A stretch of DNA of 64,000 nt from Chloroflexota bacterium (GCA_016235425.1 JACRLC010000058.1:1-64000), one strand, 5' to 3'; shown: positions 24,368-33,724, numbered from the stretch's first letter. The notes: a model not told the origin generated them from the letters alone. Program-made: numbers and translations.

Positions 24368-25945
24368 ATGGCTCAGACAAACATAGTCCTCGAAGCAAAA
24401 GACATCACCAAACAATTCCCCGGCGTGCTTGCCAACGACGGCGTCAACTTCAATTTACGCAAAGGCGAAATTCACGCGTTACTGGGCGAGAACGGCGCAG
24501 GCAAAAGCACGTTGATGAACGTCCTGTACGGCCTTCATCTTCCCGACAAAGGCGAAATATACGTCAACGAAAAGCCTGTTCTCATTCATTCTTCAAACGA
24601 TTCCATCGCCCTCGGCATCGGCATGGTCCACCAGCACTTCATGCTCATCCCCGTCTTTACCGTTGCCGAGAACATCATGCTCGGAGATGAAACCGTCCGC
24701 CGCGGCATGTTGGATCAAAACGCCGTTGCGGAGAAAGTAAATCAACTCTCCAAACAATACGGCATGGACGTGGACCCGCTTGCGCTCGTGGGACAGTTAC
24801 CCGTGGGTGTGCAACAACGCGTCGAGATCGTGAAGACCCTATACCGCGACGCGCAAATCCTCATCCTGGATGAACCGACGGCCGTCCTCACCCCGCAGGA
24901 AGCGGACGACCTCTTCCGCATCATGCGTGACCTGACAAAGCGCGGCGTCTCGATCATTTTCATCACCCACAAATTGAAGGAAGTGCTCGCCATTGCAGAC
25001 CGCATCACGGTCATGCGCGCCGGCCGGACCGTGGGAACGGTTTCGCCAAAAGATGTAAATCCTGAAAAACTCGCCACCATGATGGTCGGGCGCGAAGTCA
25101 ACCTGGTTATCTTGAAAAAACAAGCGAACCCGAAAGAAGCGACCCTGGTGGTGAAAGACCTGCACGTTGAAGATGACCGCCGCTATCCCGCCGTGCGCGG
25201 CGTTTCGTTTGAAGTCCACGCCGGGGAAGTGCTGGGTATCGCGGGCGTGCAGGGCAACGGCCAGACACAACTCGCCGAGGCCCTGACCGGGCTGCGCCCA
25301 ACGCAAAGCGGCCAGGTCACGCTCGCCGGAAAAGACATCACAGGCAAAACACCTCGCGTGATTACCGAAACCGGACTCGCAAACATTCCCGAAGACCGCC
25401 AGCGGCATGGACTGGTGCTTTCATATACCATCGCCGATAACATGGTCCTGTGCAACTACTATCGCCCGCCATTCGCCAACGGTGTGGTTATGCAGCCGGA
25501 TCAGATCGACGCGAACGCCCGCCAACTCATCAAGGATTTCGACGTCCGCACCCCATCGCCTTTCGTGCCTGCTTCCAAACTTTCCGGCGGCAACCAGCAA
25601 AAAGTGATCGTGGCGCGCGAACTCAGCCGACCAATCAAACTGCTGATCGCCTCCCAGCCCACGCGCGGCCTGGACGTCGGCTCGATTGAATACATCCACA
25701 GCCGCATCATCCAAAAACGCGACGAAGGCGCGGCCGTCCTGCTCGTCTCTTCTGAGCTTGATGAAATCATGGTCCTCTCGGATCGCATTGCCGTCATGTA
25801 TCGCGGCCAGATCGTGGATATCGTCCCGGCGGCCAATGTCAGCAAAGAATATCTGGGGCTGCTGATGGCCGGAGTGAAACTTGAAGATGCGGTCAAAAGC
25901 GCACCCAAGCAGGAAAAAGAAATCAAGGTTGAAAGAGTCTTTTAA
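24368..25945 (+). CDS. ABC transporter ATPase, double-domain, nucleoside/BMP type
   Basis: 525 residues with two fused ABC domains. Domain 1: Walker A GENGAGKS (residues 40-47), signature LPVGVQQRVEIVK, Walker B ILILDEPTAVLTP. Domain 2: degenerate Walker A GVQGNGQTQ (no Lys-Ser/Thr) and signature LSGGNQQKV, so only the first site is a standard ATP site, as in the sugar/nucleoside (Rbs/Mgl/NupO-like) ATPases. It powers uptake through the two upstream permeases with substrate delivered by the BMP lipoproteins. The order permease-permease-ATPase is unusual but compact (9-bp gaps). Confidence 0.92.
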   Translation: MAQTNIVLEAKDITKQFPGVLANDGVNFNLRKGEIHALLGENGAGKSTLMNVLYGLHLPDKGEIYVNEKPVLIHSSNDSIALGIGMVHQHFMLIPVFTVAENIMLGDETVRRGMLDQNAVAEKVNQLSKQYGMDVDPLALVGQLPVGVQQRVEIVKTLYRDAQILILDEPTAVLTPQEADDLFRIMRDLTKRGVSIIFITHKLKEVLAIADRITVMRAGRTVGTVSPKDVNPEKLATMMVGREVNLVILKKQANPKEATLVVKDLHVEDDRRYPAVRGVSFEVHAGEVLGIAGVQGNGQTQLAEALTGLRPTQSGQVTLAGKDITGKTPRVITETGLANIPEDRQRHGLVLSYTIADNMVLCNYYRPPFANGVVMQPDQIDANARQLIKDFDVRTPSPFVPASKLSGGNQQKVIVARELSRPIKLLIASQPTRGLDVGSIEYIHSRIIQKRDEGAAVLLVSSELDEIMVLSDRIAVMYRGQIVDIVPAANVSKEYLGLLMAGVKLEDAVKSAPKQEKEIKVERVF

Positions 25946-26023
25946 ACTGGATTCGACAACCGCAGTCCCGCGCCTCATCGAAAAGCAATCGCATCTTTCC
26001 GGACCCTCAACCTGGTCCCGCCA

Positions 26024-26054
26024 ACAGGAGCCTTCGCGGCTCCTGTTTATTTTT
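26024..26054 (+). terminator. Terminator after the ABC operon
   Basis: 9-bp stem ACAGGAGCC / GGCTCCTGT, loop TTCGC, then TTATTTTTC. Confidence 0.85.
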
Positions 26055-26187
26055 CGGTTAGAAATGCTCTTTTACTCGCGGGCAGTTCTACTGCGAACGA
26101 AAGCATTTCATTCCCGCTGAGAAATGCGGGGGATTAATCAAAACTTAACCTGCGGTAAAATGCTCTCATCACAAGGAGAAAAGAGAT

Positions 26188-27096
26188 ATGACCAAGACCA
26201 CACGCCTTCTTTCATTATTGACGGTGATTTCATTGTTTCTTGGAGCCTGCAACCTGCCTTCCGGCACATCATCCGAGCAAGGAGCCAGCCTCACCGCCGC
26301 CGCGCAAACCCTGCAGGCGCTCATCACCAACACACCGCTGGTTCAAATACCCCCAACGCCGACTTTCACAAATGTCCCGACTGTGCCAGTCACACTGACA
26401 CCGCCTGCCACACTCACACCTCCCGCCTCGGCTACATCAAATTGCAATGCCATGCAATTCGTCACAGATGTCACCGTTCCCGATGGAACCGTGATGTCAC
26501 CCGGGGAGAACTTCACCAAAACATGGAGACTGAGGAACGTTGGCACATGCTCATGGACTCCTTCCTACGCCATCGTATTCTCCAGCGGAAATTCCATGAA
26601 CGGGCCAGCCAGCCAGGCGCTCACGGGAAACGTCAACCCGGGGCAAACCATTGACATATCCGTCAGCCTCACAGCACCCAGCACCACAGGCGATTACACC
26701 GGCAACTGGAAGATTCGCGATGCGTCGGGTGTATTGTTCGGACAATTCTATGTGCAAATCAAAGTGCAGAATCCGGCCACGCCCACAGCGACAAATACAA
26801 CGGCCGTGGTCTTTGCAGTGACAAATGTTACCTTCGCCGTCAGCGGCGCCTGTCCCAACTTCAGCTACACGGTCAATATCACCACGAATGCGGCAGGGAC
26901 CGTCAATCTTCACAGGGTATTCAGCGACGGCGGTACAGACACTACTCCTAGAACGTTGGTTTTCGACTCGGCGGGAACAAAATCCTTTTCCGAGTCGGTT
27001 TACTACGGCGTAGCCGCAAGTTCCTCGTGGACAGACATCTACATCGACAACCCCAATCACCAGCAATTCGGCCGGGCAACCTTCACCTGTCCATAA
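26188..27096 (+). CDS. FW (NBR1-like Ig) domain lipoprotein 1
   Basis: 302 residues. Signal peptide with lipobox LGAC, a short helical segment, a Thr/Pro stalk, an FW domain (four-tryptophan, NBR1 central Ig-like, PF16158; about residues 85-195: FVTDVTVPDGTVMSPGENF, KTWRLRNVGTCSW, TGDYTGNWKIRDASG) and a second beta domain (about 205-302) shared with the next gene. In NBR1 the FW domain binds partner proteins; in bacteria it is a surface module of unknown ligand. AAGGAG precedes the ATG. It has its own terminator. Confidence 0.83.
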   Translation: MTKTTRLLSLLTVISLFLGACNLPSGTSSEQGASLTAAAQTLQALITNTPLVQIPPTPTFTNVPTVPVTLTPPATLTPPASATSNCNAMQFVTDVTVPDGTVMSPGENFTKTWRLRNVGTCSWTPSYAIVFSSGNSMNGPASQALTGNVNPGQTIDISVSLTAPSTTGDYTGNWKIRDASGVLFGQFYVQIKVQNPATPTATNTTAVVFAVTNVTFAVSGACPNFSYTVNITTNAAGTVNLHRVFSDGGTDTTPRTLVFDSAGTKSFSESVYYGVAASSSWTDIYIDNPNHQQFGRATFTCP

Positions 27097-27122
27097 ACCT
27101 CAAAAAAAGACGCATAACAAAC

Positions 27123-27155
27123 GAGTGCCCGGCTTCGCCGGGCACTCATCTTTTA
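27123..27155 (+). terminator. Terminator after FW lipoprotein 1
   Basis: 10-bp stem GAGTGCCCGG / CCGGGCACTC, loop CTTCG, followed by ATCTTTTA. Confidence 0.88.
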
Positions 27156-27169
27156 CTCATCTTCGACAG

Positions 27170-27195
27170 TATAATGTTTTCTGCACATGAAAGGA
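27170..27195 (+). promoter_or_regulatory. -10 box and Shine-Dalgarno of FW lipoprotein 2
   Basis: TATAAT at 27170-27175 and AAAGGA at 27190-27195 before ATG 27202. This favours 27202 over the ATG at 27187. Confidence 0.55.
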
Positions 27196-27201
27196 ATAAG
27201 A

Positions 27202-28158
27202 ATGCTTAAACCACGAAGATATGTTTTCGTTCCCGTGCTTTTAGCCTTGGCGCTCACGCTTTCGGCATGTGGGGGATCTACCCCCACTGCCGACCCAACC
27301 ATTGCAACCGCCGTGGCACAAACCGTGGCGGCGCAAGATGCCGCCCAGCAGGAACCAGCCAGTACGGCCAGCCCCGAGCCTGCCGTGAGGACGACTCCTC
27401 TCGTATTCTCCCCCACGTTAACACCCATCGCTACCAAGATCCCGCCCACTCTTCCCACCGGGACGGGCGCAAACTCCGGCTGTCTCAAAGCCAACCTCGT
27501 CAGCGAAACCATTCCCGATGGCACGATCCTTGCGCCCGGCGAACAATTTACGAAAACCTGGCAAATTCAAAATAACAGCACATGCACCTGGGACTCCACA
27601 TACAAAATCGTCTTCTGGGATGGCGATGTAATGGGCGGCGCGTACGTTTACAATTTTCCGCAACCCGCCTCGCCCGGCCAGACCGTTGACGTACCGCTCG
27701 TGCTTATCGCGCCCGCAGTCAACGGAACCTATCAAAGTTCGTGGATGCTTCAAGCGCCTGATGGAACGAATTTCGGTGTCGGCCAGTACAGCCAGCCCTT
27801 TTACACGGAGATTGTCGTATCCGATGCCAAAAAACCCGCCTATGGTGTTCTCTCGGTGGATTACAAGATCACACGCGAACCTCCCAGCGGATGCCCAGCC
27901 AATGTGTTGTACACCGTGTATGCAACGATCACAGCCAGCGGCCCGGTCGAGGTGAAATATTACTGGGCGCAGAGCGACCAGAACGATAGCAATCCCAAAA
28001 CATTAAAGTTCGAGGCGGCAGGTTCCCAAACCCTTTCACGTCAATGGCAAATCCATTTGGGAAGCAGTACCGGGCACGACCGCTGGATGCAAATCGTGGT
28101 GTTGGAGCCGGTCTATCAGGAATACGAAACAGCCGTATTTTCCTATACCTGCAAGTAG
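27202..28158 (+). CDS. FW domain lipoprotein 2
   Basis: 318 residues. Basic N-terminus, signal helix and lipobox LTLSAC, stalk, FW domain (about 95-205: LVSETIPDGTILAPGEQF, KTWQIQNNSTCTW, WMLQAPDGTNFG) and the same C-terminal beta domain as FW lipoprotein 1 (here ending AVFSYTC). The conserved cysteine before LVSETIPDG and that in TCTW could form a disulfide. Transcribed singly, between two terminators. Confidence 0.83.
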   Translation: MLKPRRYVFVPVLLALALTLSACGGSTPTADPTIATAVAQTVAAQDAAQQEPASTASPEPAVRTTPLVFSPTLTPIATKIPPTLPTGTGANSGCLKANLVSETIPDGTILAPGEQFTKTWQIQNNSTCTWDSTYKIVFWDGDVMGGAYVYNFPQPASPGQTVDVPLVLIAPAVNGTYQSSWMLQAPDGTNFGVGQYSQPFYTEIVVSDAKKPAYGVLSVDYKITREPPSGCPANVLYTVYATITASGPVEVKYYWAQSDQNDSNPKTLKFEAAGSQTLSRQWQIHLGSSTGHDRWMQIVVLEPVYQEYETAVFSYTCK

Positions 28159-28180
28159 ATCAAACCGGATCATAATTATC

Positions 28181-28214
28181 AAGAAGCCAGGCATGCCTGG
28201 CTTCTTTTTTTTTC
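28181..28214 (+). terminator. Terminator after FW lipoprotein 2
   Basis: Long palindrome AAGAAGCCAGG-CATG-CCTGGCTTCTT followed by an uninterrupted T-run. Confidence 0.93.
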
Positions 28215-28275
28215 GGAACTTTTATTTCCCGCCCTCCGTCTAAAAATAACAGAAACATTTGGATTTGGAGGCCCC

Positions 28276-29523
28276 ATGTTTATCAAAAAGAATCCTCTTT
28301 TTATTTTTCTTGCCATTCTGCTGATTGTTCAACTGGCGTGCAACATGCCCTCCGGTGCAGGGACGCCTGATACAGCGGCCACTTTAAACGGACTCTACAC
28401 CGCATCCGCCCAGACCTTGGAATCACTCAGCACCCAAACGGGTTTTACCGCCACCCCCGGCCTGCCACTGCCAACTGCCACCATCGGCACACCGGTATCA
28501 ACCGTCCCGGCGAATACTGCTGTTGTTCAGTCACCAGTTCCCGTGTCCAGGTGTGACGCGGCGGTTTTCGTCAGCGATATATCCTATCCCGATGGGACTG
28601 TCGTTTCGCGCGGCGGCACTTTCGTCAAAACGTGGCGCATCAAAAATGCCGGAACCTGCTCGTGGACTCCGTCGTACGCGCTGGTCTTTGTGAGCGGCGA
28701 TGCGATGGGAGGCGCGTCTGCGGTCGCCATGCCCGGTAACGTCAACCCCGGGCAGACGGTGGATCTATCGGTAACCCTGGTCGCGCCCAGCCAGGATGGT
28801 AAATATCGCGGTTACTGGAAGTTGCGCAACGCGTCCAATGCTTTATTTGGCATCGGCGCGCAGGCCGACACCGCCTTCTGGGTGGATATCAAAGTCGGCG
28901 GACCGACCTACACGGCTTATGATTTTGTCGCCAATTATTGCAGCGCCCATTGGGAAAACAACGATACCGAACTTCCCTGCCCCGGCATTGAAGACGATGA
29001 CAACGGCTACGTGATCAAGTTGAATACGCCGAAAATGGAGGACGGCAATACTGAGAACGAACCCGGCCTGCTGACCTTCCCGCAGAACGCGTCCGACGGG
29101 ATCATCGCCGGGCAATACCCCGCTTTCACCGTGCAATCCGGTGACCGCTTCCGCACGATCGTGAACTGCCAGGATAACGCCAAAAAATGCGACGTGATTT
29201 TCCGCTTAAATTACAAGAATAACGGGCAGGTCAAAACGCTCGCAAGCTGGCACGAAGTGTATGAAGGCAAGTATTCCACCGTGGATTTGGATCTAAGCAA
29301 TCTGGCGGGGCAGACGGTTAAATTCATTCTGCTCGTTGATGCGAACGGCTCGGCCAAGCGCGACGAGGCCATCTGGCTCGGCCCGCACATCCTGCGGCAG
29401 GGCGTTCTGCCGACTCCTACGTTCACATCAACATCTACGTCAACTTTTACGCCCACGCCGACATTTACCCCCACCATTACACCTACTGCAACTCCCACAT
29501 CCACCAGCACGCCAACCCCATAG
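28276..29523 (+). CDS. FW domain lipoprotein 3 with extra C-terminal domain
   Basis: 415 residues, the largest of the array. Lipobox VQLAC, helical segment, stalk, FW domain (about 95-215: FVSDISYPDGTVVSRGGTF, KTWRIKNAGTCSW, KYRGYWKLRNASNALFG), then a unique domain of about 165 residues (YDFVANYCSAHWENNDTELPCPG ... VDLDLSNLAGQTVKFILLVDANG) that looks like a carbohydrate-binding-type jelly roll, and a Thr/Pro/Ser tail of about 40 residues ending the protein. The jelly-roll assignment is inference. Confidence 0.8.
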   Translation: MFIKKNPLFIFLAILLIVQLACNMPSGAGTPDTAATLNGLYTASAQTLESLSTQTGFTATPGLPLPTATIGTPVSTVPANTAVVQSPVPVSRCDAAVFVSDISYPDGTVVSRGGTFVKTWRIKNAGTCSWTPSYALVFVSGDAMGGASAVAMPGNVNPGQTVDLSVTLVAPSQDGKYRGYWKLRNASNALFGIGAQADTAFWVDIKVGGPTYTAYDFVANYCSAHWENNDTELPCPGIEDDDNGYVIKLNTPKMEDGNTENEPGLLTFPQNASDGIIAGQYPAFTVQSGDRFRTIVNCQDNAKKCDVIFRLNYKNNGQVKTLASWHEVYEGKYSTVDLDLSNLAGQTVKFILLVDANGSAKRDEAIWLGPHILRQGVLPTPTFTSTSTSTFTPTPTFTPTITPTATPTSTSTPTP

Positions 29524-29546
29524 GGACTGTTTCTTTAGGAAATTTC

Positions 29547-29597
29547 ACCACGGAGACACGGAGTTTTTACTTCTCGGTGTCTCTGTGTCTCCGTGGT
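29547..29597. repeat. Inverted repeat of the CACGGAGACACGGAG type
   Basis: Arms ACCACGGAGACACGGAG / CTCTGTGTCTCCGTGGT (16 of 17 paired). The same ACACGGAG octamer starts the repeat array inside glyA-gcvT (54464). Confidence 0.8.
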
Positions 29598-29800
29598 TTG
29601 ACTTTGCCCATTTGAACTTCCTCATTGATAGCAGGCGGGGTTCCGGCTCGTCCGAGTTAGGATTTACGCCGGATGATTTTTCTCCGCGAATCCTTCGACA
29701 AGGTTTCCCTGGCCCGAACACCAGGACGGGCGATAAACTTAACGCGGGGGCTCAACCCAACGGGCCAAGACAGATTTTCGCTAATCAACACAAGTTGGTT

Positions 29801-29860
29801 TGAAATTCGCGTGAATTCGCGGATGGTTTTTGGATTTTGCGTAAATCCGCGCATGAAAGG
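29801..29860. repeat. Degenerate GAATTCGCG / AAATCCGCG repeat
   Basis: Contains GAAATTCGCGTGAATTCGCGGA and AAATCCGCGCATG-like pieces split over the segment. Related to the duplicated unit at 20584-20704. Confidence 0.55.
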
Positions 29861-29932
29861 AACCACAACCTGACTTAAGAAACACTTTCTTAGGTGCGTT
29901 ATAATGATGTCAATCTTTTGGAGGTTGATACC

Positions 29933-30652
29933 ATGAAGTTTTCAAAACTAATCTGGCTGGTCTCTCTTTCAGCCGTCGTTCTCAGTGCTTGTACCATGGG
30001 GGCAACTCCTGCGCCGACCCAGGACCCAGGGGCGGTTCAAACCCAGGCAATGGAAATCGTAGCCACACAATTGGCCATGCAACAGACCCAGACAGCCATG
30101 GCTTTCAGCCCCACCCCTCAAGCCACATTGACGCCCCTTGCGACGGCAACCGTGGCGCCACCCACCTTCGCGTCTGTGGGTGGAAGCACGACCACCACAC
30201 CCGTGGGTGTGGGCACAGTCGCCACTCCCGGCGTTGGCACTCCATTCGCCTTCAATACACCCGCCGCCGGTTTTACGGCGGCAGCTTCCCCGGTTCCCAC
30301 CCAGGCTGGGACACCCTGCAATGAAGCCATATTTATCTCAGAAACCGTACCCGACGGTACCGTATTCAAACCCGGCAAGAATTTCGAGAAAGCCTGGCAG
30401 GTTCAAAATGGCGGCACCTGCATGTGGGACGAGGGATACGTGCTGAGATACCTGGGAGGTTCGCTGGATGGATATGACATCGAGCTGAAGAAATCGTCGG
30501 ATTTTGTCGGGCCCGGCGAAATGCAGGTTTTTAAAGTAAATTTAACGGCGTCGCTTGTGCCTAACGTTTACCAGGAATGTTGGCGCATGCAGGACGACAA
30601 AGGCTATTACTTTGGCACCTATCTCTGTGTCAAGATTGAGGTCAAAGAATAA
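29933..30652 (+). CDS. FW domain lipoprotein 4
   Basis: 239 residues from ATG 29933 (GGAGG upstream). Lipobox LSAC, a helical stretch rich in Gln/Ala/Thr (ATQLAMQQTQTAMA), stalk, and a single C-terminal FW domain (FISETVPDGTVFKPGKNF, KAWQVQNGGTCMW, YQECWRMQDDKGYYFG). It and the next two genes keep only the FW domain. First of a probable operon FW4-FW5-FW6-queG-rdgB. Confidence 0.83.
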   Translation: MKFSKLIWLVSLSAVVLSACTMGATPAPTQDPGAVQTQAMEIVATQLAMQQTQTAMAFSPTPQATLTPLATATVAPPTFASVGGSTTTTPVGVGTVATPGVGTPFAFNTPAAGFTAAASPVPTQAGTPCNEAIFISETVPDGTVFKPGKNFEKAWQVQNGGTCMWDEGYVLRYLGGSLDGYDIELKKSSDFVGPGEMQVFKVNLTASLVPNVYQECWRMQDDKGYYFGTYLCVKIEVKE

Positions 30653-30682
30653 TATTGTTCAATGAACGATCGTGAGGTTTTC

Positions 30683-31369
30683 ATGAGATTCAAACTACCT
30701 GTCATGGCAATCCTTATTGCTGCCCTGGCAGGCGCTTGCTCACCGGCCGCGCCTGCCGAACCAACACAGGATGTGAATGCCGTCTATACCCAGGCCGCCG
30801 AACTCATTGCCACTCAATTTGCGATGCAACAAACCCAGACGGCGATGGCTGTCCAACCAACTGCCCAGCCGACCGCCACTTTACCGGCCGTTCTTACCCC
30901 GCCAACCTTCACAGTGATTGGAACACCCGGCACTGGCAGTGCACCCACTCCATTCGGCAGTACGCCAATTGCAACCGTGATTCCCACCCTGCCTTCCGGT
31001 GGATCTGGATCCACAGCAAATGGCTGTAACGACTCCCAATTTGTTTCCGAAACCATCCCGGATAAAACCGTCATAGCCGCCGGAAAGGATTTCACCAAAG
31101 TCTGGGAGATCTTAAATACCGGCACTTGCACATGGGAAAAAGGCTACGTCTTCGCTTTCCTGCCGGATGATTCCACCCCCGGGTTACAGGGATATGACAT
31201 TGTTTTCAAAGAAGGCGATACAACCATTTTGCCGCAGCATTCCCAGTCATTCATCCTCAAACTGAAAGCGCCTGATGCCGCCGGAGAATACCTAGGCTAC
31301 TGGAAAATGAAAGACGCCAGTGGAAATTTCTTTGGCGCCCGCGTCTACGTTGACATTGTCGTTGAGTAA
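30683..31369 (+). CDS. FW domain lipoprotein 5
   Basis: 228 residues from ATG 30683 (the ATG at 30662 gives a poorer signal peptide). Lipobox LAGAC, the same ATQFAMQQTQTAMA helix as FW4, stalk, and an FW domain (FVSETIPDKTVIAAGKDF, KVWEILNTGTCTW, GEYLGYWKMKDASGNFFG). The near-identical helix shows that FW4 and FW5 are recent duplicates. Gap of 30 bp to FW4. Confidence 0.83.
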   Translation: MRFKLPVMAILIAALAGACSPAAPAEPTQDVNAVYTQAAELIATQFAMQQTQTAMAVQPTAQPTATLPAVLTPPTFTVIGTPGTGSAPTPFGSTPIATVIPTLPSGGSGSTANGCNDSQFVSETIPDKTVIAAGKDFTKVWEILNTGTCTWEKGYVFAFLPDDSTPGLQGYDIVFKEGDTTILPQHSQSFILKLKAPDAAGEYLGYWKMKDASGNFFGARVYVDIVVE

Positions 31370-31406
31370 AATAGATCATCAAGAAATTTTGAAACCAAGA
31401 GGTCCA

Positions 31407-32021
31407 ATGAAAAACAGGTTGCTCATTTTTGCTACAATCGGATTACTGCTTGCCGCCTGTGCGCCAGCCACCACTCCCGCCCCGACCCCGGATATTGACG
31501 CCATCCGCACATCTGCCGCGAATACCGTGGTAGCCGAGATCACACTCACCGCCGCAGTCTTTACAGTAACGCCCCTGCCTCCCACGGAAACACCCACACC
31601 CGAACCGCCGACAGCCACTCCCACTGCCACTGCCATAGTGACCGACCCCACCCTCATCGCTCTTGGCACCCCCGGCGCGTTGTGTGATGATATGTCGTTT
31701 GACCTTGCAACGGTGGACGTCACCATCCCGGACGGCACACAAATGACCCCCGGACAGGAGTTCGTCAAAACGTGGAAGATCAAAAACACCGGCACGTGCG
31801 CCTGGGGCGACGGCTACGGCCTGATCTATTCCTACAGCGAAAAGATGAACGGCCAGCCTGCGCCGCTTGGCGCGGTGGTGGAAGCGGGGCAGGAAATAGA
31901 CGTCTCAGTCAACTTCAAAGCGCCGGATAAGGCAGGCGAATATACCAGTGCATGGCAAATGGCGAATGCCAAAGGCGTGACCTTCGGAAAAGCCATCTTT
32001 GTCAAGATCATCGTTCAATAA
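31407..32021 (+). CDS. FW domain lipoprotein 6
   Basis: 204 residues from ATG 31407 (AAGAGGT upstream). Lipobox LAAC, short helix, a strict Pro/Thr stalk and an FW domain (VDVTIPDGTQMTPGQEF, KTWKIKNTGTCAWGDGY, GEYTSAWQMANAKGVTFG). It is the shortest member. The TAA is followed after 2 bp by the queG start, so translation is coupled. Confidence 0.83.
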   Translation: MKNRLLIFATIGLLLAACAPATTPAPTPDIDAIRTSAANTVVAEITLTAAVFTVTPLPPTETPTPEPPTATPTATAIVTDPTLIALGTPGALCDDMSFDLATVDVTIPDGTQMTPGQEFVKTWKIKNTGTCAWGDGYGLIYSYSEKMNGQPAPLGAVVEAGQEIDVSVNFKAPDKAGEYTSAWQMANAKGVTFGKAIFVKIIVQ

Positions 32022-32023
32022 CA

Positions 32024-33088
32024 TTGGACAATTCTCTAAAACAATCCATCAAAGACAAAGCACGCCAGCTGGGGTTTACCCTGGCTGGCGTGACGACTCC
32101 TGAACATCCCCCGCATTACCAAACATTTGAAAACTGGCTTCAACACGAACACCACGGCGCGATGGGCTATCTCGCCGACGAACGATCACGTCTCCGCCGC
32201 GCCGACCCAAAACTGATCCTGCCCGAATGCAAATCCATCCTTATGTTGGCTGTTCCTTATGACTCCCCTCTCTCTATGGGAGAGGTGCCGGGGGTGAGGG
32301 CCAGGGGTGAGGGCCGCATCGCATCCTACGCCCTCGGCGAAGATTATCACGATGTTCTCCCCCAGCGCCTGCAAGCCCTTGTCGCTTTCATCGAAGAACA
32401 ACTCGGCCATTCCATCCCCAATCGCTGGTACACCGACACCGGCCCCATCCTCGAACGTGACCTCGCCCAACGCGCAGGCCTTGGATGGATCGGCAAAAAC
32501 ACCTGTCTCATCAATCCTCGTGCAGGTTCTTATTTCCTGCTCGCCGAAATCCTGCTCGGCATCGAGCTCGAACCCGATTTCCCCTTCATCACCGATCACT
32601 GTGGGACATGCACCCGTTGCCTCGATGCCTGCCCCACACATTGCATCCTGCCAGATCGCACGCTCGACGCCCGCCGTTGCATCTCCTACCTCACCATCGA
32701 ACTCAAAGACGACATCCCAACCGAACTGCGCCCGCTCATGCAGGATTGGATTTTTGGATGCGACATCTGCCAGATGGTCTGCCCGTGGAATCGATTCGCC
32801 AAAGAAGGTGATCCCGCCTTCGCAAACAGCATCCCGCTTCCCATCCTGACCGAGAATCTGGCCCTCACGCCCCAGGCATTTAATCAACGCTTCAAGAAGA
32901 GTCCCGTCAAACGCGCCAAGCGACGCGGCTTCCTGCGAAACGTGTCTGTTGCCCTCGGCAACACTGCGGACGAAGAGTCCCTGCCTGCGTTACGAAAATC
33001 ATTGGAAGACCAGGAGCCTATGGTCAGGGAACATGCGCGCTGGGCCATCGAAAAAATTGAGACCAATAAAAAGGAGCGCGAACTTTAG
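32024..33088 (+). CDS. queG: Epoxyqueuosine reductase QueG
   Basis: 354 residues. Cobalamin- and Fe-S-dependent enzyme that reduces epoxyqueuosine to queuosine in tRNA. Seen: N-terminal KARQLGFTLAGVTTPEH, the YTDTGPILERDLAQRAGLGWIGKNTCLI block, two 4Fe-4S motifs (CGTCTRCLDACPTHCI and CDICQMVCPWN), and a HEAT-like C-terminus. No ATG fits; TTG 32024, 2 bp after FW6, gives the normal N-terminus. Residues about 80-97 (SPLSMGEVPGVRARGEG) are encoded by a CTC-type hairpin repeat inserted in frame. Confidence 0.93.
   Translation: MDNSLKQSIKDKARQLGFTLAGVTTPEHPPHYQTFENWLQHEHHGAMGYLADERSRLRRADPKLILPECKSILMLAVPYDSPLSMGEVPGVRARGEGRIASYALGEDYHDVLPQRLQALVAFIEEQLGHSIPNRWYTDTGPILERDLAQRAGLGWIGKNTCLINPRAGSYFLLAEILLGIELEPDFPFITDHCGTCTRCLDACPTHCILPDRTLDARRCISYLTIELKDDIPTELRPLMQDWIFGCDICQMVCPWNRFAKEGDPAFANSIPLPILTENLALTPQAFNQRFKKSPVKRAKRRGFLRNVSVALGNTADEESLPALRKSLEDQEPMVREHARWAIEKIETNKKEREL
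32262..32313. repeat. CTC-type hairpin repeat inside queG
   Basis: CCCTCTCTC-TAT-GGGAGAGG followed by GGGGGTGAGGGCCAGGGGTGAGG. It matches the family at 12121-12166 and is read in frame. Confidence 0.8.
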
Positions 33089-33094
33089 TCCGTT

Positions 33095-33724
33095 ATGAAC
33101 AAACTTCTCATTGCCACCAACAACAGGGGTAAAGTCATTGAACTTCAAGCCCTGCTCGAAGATATGGACGTTGAACTCGTCACACCCCGAGATATCGGCC
33201 TCGATCTCGAAGTTATCGAAGACGGTCATACTTACGCGGAAAACGCCGTCAAAAAGGCCCTCGCCTTCGCCAAAGCCAGCGGACTGATCTCCCTCGCCGA
33301 CGACTCCGGCCTCGAAGTGGATGCGCTCGACGGCGCGCCCGGCTTATACTCGGCACGTTATGGTCCCCCTCTTTCGGAGAAATTAGGGAAAGATGGAGGA
33401 GAGCGCACGGACGCAAGCCGCCGCGCCCATCTCCTGCAAAATCTGCAAAGCAAACCGCGTCCATGGACGGCGAATTTTCATGCCACCATTGCAATCGCAA
33501 CACCGGAGGGAAATGTGGAAATCGCAGATGGGAAATGCCCCGGAGAGATCATCCCCGAGGAACGCGGCACGAGCGGCTTTGGCTACGATCCAATTTTTAT
33601 GCTGGCCGAACTGGGCAAGACCATGGCCGAATTAACCACGCAAGAAAAAAACCGCCTGAGCCATCGGGCGCGGGCGGTGCAGAATGCAAAGCCGATTTTG
33701 AGGAAAATGTTCACACCATCGTAA
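33095..33724 (+). CDS. rdgB: Non-canonical purine NTP pyrophosphatase (RdgB/HAM1)
   Basis: 209 residues. Hydrolyses dITP, XTP and similar to the monophosphate, keeping them out of DNA and RNA. Motifs: LLIATNNRGKVIELQALL, the YAENAVKKALAFA helix, LADDSGLEVDALDGAPGLYSARYG, and ERGTSGFGYDPIFML. It lies 6 bp after queG and probably shares its mRNA. Length is typical. Confidence 0.95.
   Translation: MNKLLIATNNRGKVIELQALLEDMDVELVTPRDIGLDLEVIEDGHTYAENAVKKALAFAKASGLISLADDSGLEVDALDGAPGLYSARYGPPLSEKLGKDGGERTDASRRAHLLQNLQSKPRPWTANFHATIAIATPEGNVEIADGKCPGEIIPEERGTSGFGYDPIFMLAELGKTMAELTTQEKNRLSHRARAVQNAKPILRKMFTPS

Larger units (their letters stand above)
29524..29932. other. Gene-free spacer made of dispersed repeats
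   Basis: 409 bp. It contains the inverted repeat at 29547-29597, a mixed segment, degenerate GAATTCGCG repeats at 29801-29860, and a promoter for the next gene (TATAAT 29900-29905, GGAGG about 29920). No gene supported. Confidence 0.6.
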
